Positions 56,010 through 64,000 of a stretch of 64,000 nt of DNA are shown here, one piece after another; position 1 is the first letter of the stretch; each line of letters opens with the position of its first letter. Source of the stretch: Siderastrea radians (Eukaryota > Cnidaria > Anthozoa > Scleractinia > Rhizangiidae); the NCBI GenBank assembly GCA_964017195.1, contig OZ024895.1:29612375-29676374 (forward strand), given 5' to 3'. Under the pieces are notes generated by a model. The model made no database searches and was not told the DNA's origin. It worked only from the letters and a program-made list of their open reading frames with translations. Both the position numbers and the translations under genes were made by a program.

Positions 56010-59000
56010 CAGTCCGGGATCGTTATCAATTTTGATAACTCGGAGCAAAACAAACCATTAGCCAATCGCCGCTCAAAGTTTTGTGCACGTGACGCTATTG
56101 CGAGGCATCGGCCATGAATTCAATATGGCGGACGAACGCGATACGATTTCGGAAAGGCTGAGAAGTGGTTACATTGCACTTTCTTCGAGTAAATTTAAAG
56201 TTTGTATCACAGGAATATGGAAAGAAAATTACTTACTGTCATTGATGTCAATTGATGTCAATTGATGTCAATGTACTATACACGTACTAACACAGTTAAG
56301 TAAGTGGACCTAAAATTGCTCAAAATGCTTTGTAAGGATAGCAAACAACACCATGTAATGTTTCATGAACTTTATTCAGTTAGTTCGTCGTTGTTATGTA
56401 TTGCTCGAAATGTTCGCTTCGAAATCCCATACAAAGTCTTATATTTTGAAACGCCATTTTTAATGATATTCAAATATTATGCTTGGGCTTCCTATGGACT
56501 ACTCTCAGTCTAGCTGTGACATGAATTTCGAATACTTCATCGACCCAGCTTGGTATCGTGCGAGTAGAGTCGCCCTTGATCTAGAAAAATCGGAGGAAGA
56601 TTGAAGGAGACTTTGCTCGCAGGATACGACATCAAATTTTCTCAAGCAACGACTGTTCTGAGTGAAATGACAAGTGAAGGAAGACAACGATTATTCTATT
56701 ACAAAGCGTTTATTCATTCATTTAATTACATTTTATTTTCACAGTGTTCGCTCTGTTCTTGCTTCTTTTTCTTTGCCATGTTCATGGCAGGGGAAGGTGA
56801 ACGTTCATCAATCTGTAGTAAAAACGAAATAATCACCATGAATAAATATTGCTTTCACAAACGACAATACAGCTTCTATATTAAAGTATTCTCTTGCACG
56901 GGAGGCGATTGAGGTTGCAATTGTTCATGTATTTAAGACTTAATTTGCATGTGCGCAGTTTGTTTGGAACAAAAGATATAAGCTAAGCTCCAAAGAAGCT
57001 ACAACTTCAATTTCTTGACGAAAAGGGTCTATAGATCACACTCCGTGATGCGAAACACAACGTCTTGCAACAGATAATATTTCAGATCGTTTATTGTCAC
57101 CGATTTGGCTAAACTTTAGAATGCCCGGGCACCTATTTGCATGTCATTGAATTGCAATTGTTTCTTTTGTTTCAATATGGCTCGTTCTTCAAAGCATTGA
57201 AAGATATGTAGATTAGGGGCCGTGTTTTCTGAAGTCGCTGCAAGAGCAGCATTAAAACCACACTTAGTCGCTTAACAGACGATCAGATTTGGTCAAATTT
57301 AACTAAGAATAACACACAGGCGTTAAGCCACAAGATATCAGAAAAAGATCAGATATGACCTTGAGATCAAAGTCTTAAAAATACGACGCCTAAAGTTATA
57401 AACGGCTCAATTCAGTCATCATTTTTAAAAACATCCTCCAAACTAAACCCACTACAAAGGTACAAGAAGCAAAATTGGTCGATAAGACCGAGATATATCA
57501 GACGCGGCTTACAAAGATATCAAAGTAGGAGTCGTGCAGGTCCTCTAACCCCAATTTAAGGTGGCTCCATATAGTTTTTCAGCGCCCGAGGAATGGGAAC
57601 TAAATTGGCACAAGCGCGCGCGCGAGGAGCGCGACAGTCCAAGTCAGATGACATGTGCCAATCAACCTCCCAGGGGAACTTTTACAAAGTCTGATTGAGG
57701 CATCTTTATGGCTTACCTTTTCAAAACCTATCGAGCACATAGCAGTGAAATTATGAAAAGCCTTTAGTTTAATCGCTTTTGTAGCTGACAGTTGCAGTCC
57801 TACGATTGTTCTACGATTATAGGACTGGATTGATTGCGATCTTTAAGTTCAAGCAACACAGAGAGGACTGAATACGTTGCACGAATTATTACGCGCCTTC
57901 AAGAATTATGCGTGAAGAACTTCTCTCCGTTCTCAACTTGAAATATCAGTGCTGTCCAGGTCAGCTGTCGAGAATCTCTGGGATGAGGAGCTTAAGTTTG
58001 TTTGGATCGAGCCTAAGTGTAAGTAAGTTTTTGGAAAAGTGCTTTAGTTTTTGCCTTTCTAACAAGCCGTGTATTTTTTGTCAGGTAAGTTGTCTCTACG
58101 GCCGTTCTCATACGGTTTCAGCAAAATACAGCTGACTTGTGAATTTTATTGAGCGATGAATAGATTACACACTTGTAACGAGGTAACAGTTGTCATTGAA
58201 TTTTGATAGAAGTTGAAACTCAAAAGGACACATATTTCAGTGTCTATTTTCAGTCACCAGTAGCTTTTGATCTAAGTTTCACTTGTGTTGACAAGGTGCG
58301 ACTTCAAAAACTTCGGTGGTCTAAAATAAAACCGAAAATTGAAAAAAGTTCAATTGTACCTCAGCTCAAATACAATTTTTATTTTTACGAAAAATTATGC
58401 CTAGAATGACGGCATTCATGGGCATTCAGTGAACGAATAAAGGATGAGTATCGAGTTGACGGCCGGTTCCAAACAGTCGGCGTTTCGCAGGCGTTCTGTT
58501 GACTTGTTGAACCTTGCAGAAAAATAATGTGGTCTTTTTCAAAACATATAATTTCTTGTCGACATTTTTGTTCCCTTTTATCCAACGTCTGCCTTTAAAT
58601 ATAAATTGAAAGCGTATTTATATACTATTTGCTATTCCATGCAGTTAACAAACGCCCAAGTAGCCGCTAAGAAACAACGCGGGTCTCGGCAGACAAAATA
58701 TTGAGCTTACAAAATAAAATAAACGAGCTTCCCTGCTTTTCTCGGGTAGCATACCAAAAGATGTTCTAAGAGCAAACATGACCGCTTTAGATTTTTTCTT
58801 GAAGAACGGTTGTAATCAGTTAGTGGTAAAAATGAAACTGAAAGTGGTTTAATGATTCCGCGTTCTGGAAACTTTAAAGGAAATTTTTTGCTGCTGGCAA
58901 TAAAGTGGCGGCTTCGTTCGAGTTTTTATATCGCGAATCGGTATAAATTTTCTTCTTTTTTGTTTGTTTGTTCGTTTCTTTCTTTATTTTTGCGAATTTT

Positions 59001-60299
59001 TTGGTCACATGGATCCTTTACAGTAAAGGAAAGCAGTTGTCTAGAAAAATGTTGTTCTTTTGAAAGAAAAGCTCTAGAAAAGCTTTTCTACCGCTTACCG
59101 GCGTGCTGTCCACGCTCGTCCACGCAAAAGGAATCATGAGCATGCACAACCCCGTAACTTGGAGAATTCTTATTTTGGTAACGTGAAGAAAAAAGCCGGT
59201 GGGTTTTGAGGCATTTTCAAACGCTAATTGCCCGTGTTCCACTCGGTGAAATTTTTTTAAAATTGGAACATTTGTAGGATTTTTGTGTTTTTCAGTCATA
59301 TTAAAGTAAGAGTAATTTTTGTACATACACTTCTGCATTAATCGTCGAAAACGGAAATTTACTATTCTGGCAAAACTTATGTGCAAAATTTCTCACAGCT
59401 TTGCTAGCTAAAACTTCTCAAACGACAACATCTTTACAACAAAAATAGCCAGAATTCACCGTGTAAAAACCAAGAAATGACATAAAGAAACTGGGTAAGC
59501 TTAAAAAATGAGCCAAACAACTATATCAGTGGTTGCCATGGAAACGGGCCCGGCCCAGAAATTGTGACTTTTTTGAAAAGTATAAAGGCTAGGCTAGTTG
59601 CTTTTGTAGCTTTTCGCTAGTGAAATGCAAATCAATGTCCTGAAAATCATCAAAAAAGTTATGTATATTTGTCTGTTGAAAATGATGAGAAACTGTATGG
59701 AGCCACCTTAAAGAAGTAAGAAAAGTATAAAAATTTGTCACAAATTCAAAAGCATCTGCGTAACAACGTCTGGTGATTACCACAAAAATCTAAAACGAAG
59801 CATCTTAGACACGAAGGATCAAGTGACTCAGTCAATAGAAACACAAAATGGCGGTTAGTGATGCAATCGGACTGCAAATCAAAATACCTCAGTGCACTTT
59901 TTTAATAAATCGTGCACAACGATAGACAAACCGTACATCGAAAGGAATAAGGTTAACGGAATACGACATAATTTTTGTGGATGCTACAAAATTCTTTAAA
60001 CAACTCAAATTTAACGACAAAGTGGAAAAACATACCTGATTTGGACGCAGAATTTGAAGTGTTCTTTCTCTTTGCGAGTAAAATTCGCTCCTTCATCGTT
60101 TGCCTTCATCCGCCATCTTTGGCACACGTGGAGTTCATTCCGTCCCTGGCTTTCTCCAATAGGACTATGGGTAGATAGCCCGAGTATTACCGAACAAATA
60201 ACGAATAAAGCGGACCGAGTACGAAAATCCGCGATTTCTGAAATGGCCGCCATGTTGTGACGTAACATGGTTATCAAAATTGATAACGATCCCGGACTG
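56010..60299. mobile_element. 4.3-kb TIR element (Harbinger-like target) in the Penelope left arm
   Basis: The terminal inverted repeats are identical over 30 bp, starting CAGTCCGGGATCGTTATCAA. They are flanked by ATAAT on both sides (56005-56009 and 60300-60304), which can also be read as a 3-bp TAA duplication if the repeat starts one base earlier. The uninterrupted site is present in the right Penelope arm at 61331-61347. TAA would fit PIF/Harbinger; a 5-bp duplication would not. There is no transposase. It carries a nested 2.1-kb element at 57560-59707. Confidence 0.85.
57560..59707. mobile_element. 2.1-kb TTAA-flanked TIR element nested in the 4.3-kb element
   Basis: TTAA lies at 57556-57559 and 59708-59711. 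The ends are GGTGGCTCCATATAGTTTTT and ..aactgtatggagccacc. Near the left end is a GC-rich run (gcgcgcgcgcgaggagcgcg). No transposase frame was recognised. Confidence 0.8.
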
Positions 60300-60459
60300 A
60301 TAATAACATGTTTAAGCTTAAGTGATAGGGATAACGTACCGCGTAAAACTCTAAATAGTCGTTACAATTCGAAATAAGAAAGTAGACAAATACCCCCCCC
60401 CCAAAAAAAAAAAAAGAAAACGGGGATACAACCTGTCTTTCCTTGACCAAGAAATACGA

Positions 60460-61160
60460 CGTGTTCACAACATTACACGTGCCGAAGCAATCGCTTCCAA
60501 AGACACTTCTCAAACAAACCAACCCAAGCGGGTGCCCCTTGTTATCACATATAATCCCGCCCTTCCTTCTGTATCAGCCATTATTCACAAACACCTCAAC
60601 ATCCTGTCCTCATCTCCACGCTGCGCCAACGTTTTCAATGCTGCTCCCCTCGTTGCTTTCCGCCGTAGTAACAATCTTGGTAATTTATTAGTTAGCGCCA
60701 AACTTCGTAACCCTAACCAAAGTAACCAACCCTGTGGCTCGTTTCGATGAACACACAACTACTTGACATGCAGCTATATAACAGACGGGCTAACTAGCTA
60801 TACATTTTATTCTACGGGCGAAACAAAACCTATTCATCATCACATTGACTGTAACTCTAAAAACGTTATTTACATGGTAGAGTGCAATCGTTGTCACAAA
60901 CAATACATAGGAGAAACCAAACGACGACTCAAGGACCGCTTCAACGAACATTGTAGCCCAGTTGACAAACATTAACTAACATTTCTAAACCTACTGCAGT
61001 CTCAGAACATTTTCTTTCAAACGACCATAATGCTAATGACGTGCAACTTTTTCCTCTTGAACTTAAATGAAATCTAACCGTGACAGTGTACGAAAAGCTA
61101 GAGAGGCATACCTCATCGATAGAGGTCAAACCTTGGAACCACTAGGTTTAAATAGGAGAG
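60460..61160 (+). pseudogene. Penelope-like RT connector and GIY-YIG endonuclease, broken
   Basis: The plus strand reads VPLVITYNPALPSVSAIIHK and FRRSNNLGNLLVSAKLR (60532-60750), the RT-to-endonuclease connector. It then reads HHIDCNSKNVIYMVECNRC and HKQYIGETKRRLKDRFNEH (60763-60975), a clear GIY-YIG endonuclease, and finally SVRKAREAYLIDRGQTLEPL (61076-61150). Stops and frame changes separate the three parts. The RT palm is absent. In the family this endonuclease nicks the target DNA for reverse transcription. Confidence 0.85.
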
Positions 61161-61925
61161 ATGAAACACGACACTTTTTCCGGTTTTTCATCCTCCGTGT
61201 TTGTTTGTATTTTCAGTTGTATTTTTTTTTGGAGGGGGTATTTGTTTGGAATTTTCCACTTTCTTATTTCGAATTGTAACGACTATTTAGAGTTTTACGC
61301 GGTACGTTATCCCTATCACTTAAGCTTAAACATGTTATTATAATATCACGTATCCTGCTTGTGTTATAAATTTGTGAAATTTAAAATCGTGACGTTTTTA
61401 GTTTTTCGCCAGTTTTTTTTAACGTTGTAATATTAGCTTCTTTTAATATAAATTTCAAATGGTAACGTTTTTAGTTTTTACGCCAGTTTTTAAACGTTGT
61501 AATATAAGCTGTTATGTATATGTTGTTTTTCCAGTATCATATTTTATACCCTTAGTTTAAATTGTAACGTTTTTGCCCTTAGAGTCATTCTCTGTAAGAC
61601 CCTGAAGAAGAAAGGCTGTGCCTTTTGAAATATTGGTATAATATACAGTTTCCCTACCGTTGAATCAGCATTGCTTTTTTATCATATTTACAATGGAAAC
61701 ATCAATTTGGGTGACAATTTTTAAGAATGATCGCAAAGGTAGAAGTGATCAAAGTCAGTAAGAGAAGAGGCCACCTCAGCGCCGTCTGGAGAAGTTAAAA
61801 GCAAAATTTACACGTTTCCAAGGTTTGCGCTACTACTACGCCTATCAATGATGTGGGAACAGTACAAAACGTGCCATAAGTCGTTGCAGAAAGGGGAGTC
61901 GTTATTTTGACTCAGTGTTCCTATT

Positions 61926-62230
61926 CAACAACAACAACAACAAGCTTTATTTGCATGACTATAACAAAGTATTACAGTATTGTAAAAGCCACTTAAAATT
62001 TAATTATTAATTCTTACTTAGTTAAAATAACCAAAAGAGACTACAACCATTTCTTATTTTTAACCATTCAGAGAGGTAGCCATTGTAACTAGTTTGTCTC
62101 TCTGTTCAAAGCATGACGAGATGAATGAAATTAATTGATTATTTATAAAATAATCAGTACAATTCATAAGATATGACGATAAGGTCTCATGTGATAATAG
62201 TCGTACAAATGGGATCTTAGGTTCTATTTT
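61926..62230 (-). mobile_element. LINE-type 3' end on the minus strand (probable)
   Basis: (CAA)n at 61926-61943 followed by gctttatttgcatgac reads, on the minus strand, as a 3' UTR ending ..gcaaataaagc(TTG)n. This is the usual tail of CR1/L2-like LINEs. No coding part is preserved, so the upstream limit is a guess. Confidence 0.4.
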
Positions 62231-62339
62231 ATTCTGTCACTGAAAGGCGCAGTGAGGGTGAAAGGGGTGGATTGCGTATCAATAAAGACGTGAGCAAATA
62301 GTTATCTATTTCTCGAAATTGCAAGCGGCATTGAAGTCG

Positions 62340-62560
62340 AATTTTGCCTAATAAAGGCTGGTTTTTACTAGGACATAACCATAAGCACAAGCATAAGACA
62401 ATCATAAGCAAGTGAGAACAACTGCGACGTAAACATGAGGACGGCATACTCACGCGCAGAATACCATACTTGGCTTGCACTTATTCTTGTGCTTATGTCG
62501 TCTCCAGTTCTCAATGTCCAAATTGTGACATGAGCATAAGCACAAGCCGTTCAATCATTT
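62340..62560. repeat. CATAAGCACAAGC-type inverted motif cluster
   Basis: The strings cataagcacaagcataag (62380-62410), cttgtgcttatg (62485-62500) and cataagcacaagcc (62530-62550) occur in both orientations. They suggest the core of a small MITE whose ends are not clear. Confidence 0.5.
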
Positions 62561-62661
62561 TTAACTTGAAAGAGATAAGATCAACGTGATGGCCTATATC
62601 AAGCAATTTTGTGCCAGTAGAGATCATCTCGCAAAGAAGCTGATGATACCAGTCTTCTTAA

Positions 62662-63156
62662 CACTCGGACGTACAAGCGAGTCATACCCCCACCGTGGTA
62701 CAAGAGGAGGAGGGTTAATAGAACCTCTTCCTGGAATATTGTTACAATATTTTGAAAAAAAAATACCACAAACGGATAGCCTGTAATGAGCTCTACAAGA
62801 TAAGGTCAATATTACAGGTTGCAGAGCTGCTGAGGCATTAGACGCCATGACCGCCATCTTGGATTTTGCAAATAAATAAATAAATAAATAAGAAATTACC
62901 AAAATACGTAGAAATGGAAAAACGTTTTACAAAAAAACATGCATTTTTATTCAAAATGGTTTGACCTCATATACTTATGACGTAGCCATAACAACTCCCC
63001 AAACCTTGTGTCAAAGTGTGGTTAAGCGATGTGGTTAAGCCCCAAGGTGGTGACATAAAATCCTCTAAGAAAAACTTGATAAAGCCTTATGAAGGAAGGG
63101 AGGGGGGGAGGGGGGGGGCATCCGCCACATGTTTCATGCTACTGTACGTCCGAAGG
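62662..63156 (+). mobile_element. TTAA-C(C/A)CTCGGACGTAC repeat, copy 6, with both ends
   Basis: TTAA lies at 62658-62661 and TGAA at 63157-63160. The ends are CACTCGGACGTACA and ..tgtacgtccgaagg. This is the only copy in which both termini are readable, giving a length of 495 bp and showing that the family is a TIR element with TTAA target. The body carries the family markers (gttacaatattttgaaa, gttgcagagctgctgagg). Confidence 0.7.
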
Positions 63157-63159
63157 TGA

Positions 63160-64000
63160 AATCAGTTATATTAATTTTGTCATTTTTATTTTTCGCGAAA
63201 GCTACTTTCTGAAGACCTACCTATTGGTGGGCTTCAGTAGTTCTTAAAACAAAAGAACGGAAAAAAGACCAACGCCCAAAACAGAAATACTCTATATTGG
63301 AGGGCTTCATTGGGCCGTAGCAGTGCTATTGAAATATTTAGAACTGTCACGGTGTTCAGTCACGAGAAAGAAACTGCCCACACAAGTTAGACGATGAAAT
63401 GGATAAAAACTTAGATTTGTTAGATAAGGTGGATGAGGTAGCTAGTAGAAGCATTATCGTCATTATGCTACACCTTACGAATTGTCCACATAAAACAGGT
63501 TTTCGTATTTTAAGGCAATGTTTCGCAGGGCAATATTTCCTGCAATTTGCTACTAACGCGTGCAAATGTGAAAAAGAACAATATGTTACATTTTGCAGTC
63601 TATCTCGCAACCTTGCGCAAAAAAATAAAAGAAGTAAGAAACTAAGAAAAAAACAGTGAAACAAACACCATTTCATTCTCTCTTCAGTGAAATTTAAAAT
63701 ATTAAAATTCTTACAGCATTGCGAGACACGTTGCATGGTGTAACAGATATTAGATACTTATTAATGCTATGGTAGAACCCTGTTACATTATCTGCACTGC
63801 CAATACTAATGCAATATAAACTGATTGCCATAAGAATGTACGATAGACTCGCAGTGATCATTGTAATAAAGAGTAAGAGTTCATATGAATTTTGCTTTCT
63901 ACCGTGGTTTGCACTATGAGGTTTAAGAAAACGTGCTGTAATTAGCACGAGAGTGACTGTACAGAGATTTTTACGTAACGCCTTCGTTATACAACACAAC
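63160..64000. other. Right edge of the window, nothing recognised
   Basis: Overlapping open frames on both strands (63356-63736 minus, 63399-63659 plus) have no domain, signal peptide or splice-site support. Confidence 0.4.

Larger units (their letters stand above)
51139..61684. mobile_element. Penelope-like element with inverted arms, invaded by several transposons
   Basis: The left arm is in three pieces: 51139-51318, 55905-56009 and 60300-60415. The right arm is about 61225-61684, the reverse complement of those pieces in order. Between the arms lies a retroelement core (60420-61210). Inverted terminal repeats are a known arrangement of Penelope-like elements. The left arm is split by a TTAA element (51323-54527), a further insert (about 54540-55904, with a terminal hairpin) and a 4.3-kb TIR element (56010-60299). 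The right arm holds an internal duplication of about 75-80 bp (gtaacgtttttagtttttac twice). Confidence 0.75.

Overview
The window is nuclear DNA of an animal, most likely an anthozoan cnidarian and probably a stony coral. The reasons are AT-rich, intron-dense DNA; exons of short-chain-collagen-C4-like proteins; a tandem SUEL (galactose/rhamnose-binding) lectin; a PAN plus fibrinogen-like secreted protein; GIY-YIG Penelope-like retroelements; and very many miniature inverted-repeat elements. Species cannot be named from the sequence. There are no operons, and real genes had to be assembled from splice sites, so most long open frames in the window are meaningless.

Layout: 1-2.9 kb repeat-derived DNA; 2.9-4.5 kb decayed Penelope-like element (-); 4.59-6.37 kb collagen exons (+) of a partial gene, with a dead TE-associated ORF in an intron; 6.65-27.6 kb a locally duplicated region with four copies of one promoter/leader block, one intact three-exon gene for a small secreted six-cysteine peptide (24.3-27.6 kb), a broken sister copy (14.2-22.1 kb), and a 5.4 kb foldback element (16.55-21.98 kb) that splits the sister; 10.0-11.4 kb the last exons of a short-chain-collagen-like gene (-); 30.9-31.2 kb the first exon of a type II membrane protein (-), possibly the far 5' end of that same gene; 33.2-37.2 kb a SUEL lectin gene (+); 40.2-50.3 kb an eight-exon PAN/fibrinogen-like gene (+), whose exons join in frame to 310 codons plus stop; 51.1-61.7 kb a Penelope-like relic with inverted arms, invaded several times by DNA transposons; 61.7-64 kb more repeats.

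The functional theme is the secreted or cell-surface interface with the outside: two lectin-like secreted proteins, collagen-type surface proteins and a secreted cysteine-rich peptide. A regulatory link between them is not visible. The second theme is DNA transposons with TTAA targets: at least six different terminal-repeat families share this target. Two insertions can be proved because an uninterrupted paralogous site lies in the same window: the 5.4 kb foldback (empty site near 26.65 kb) and a 4.3 kb element at 56.0-60.3 kb (empty site at 61.33 kb).
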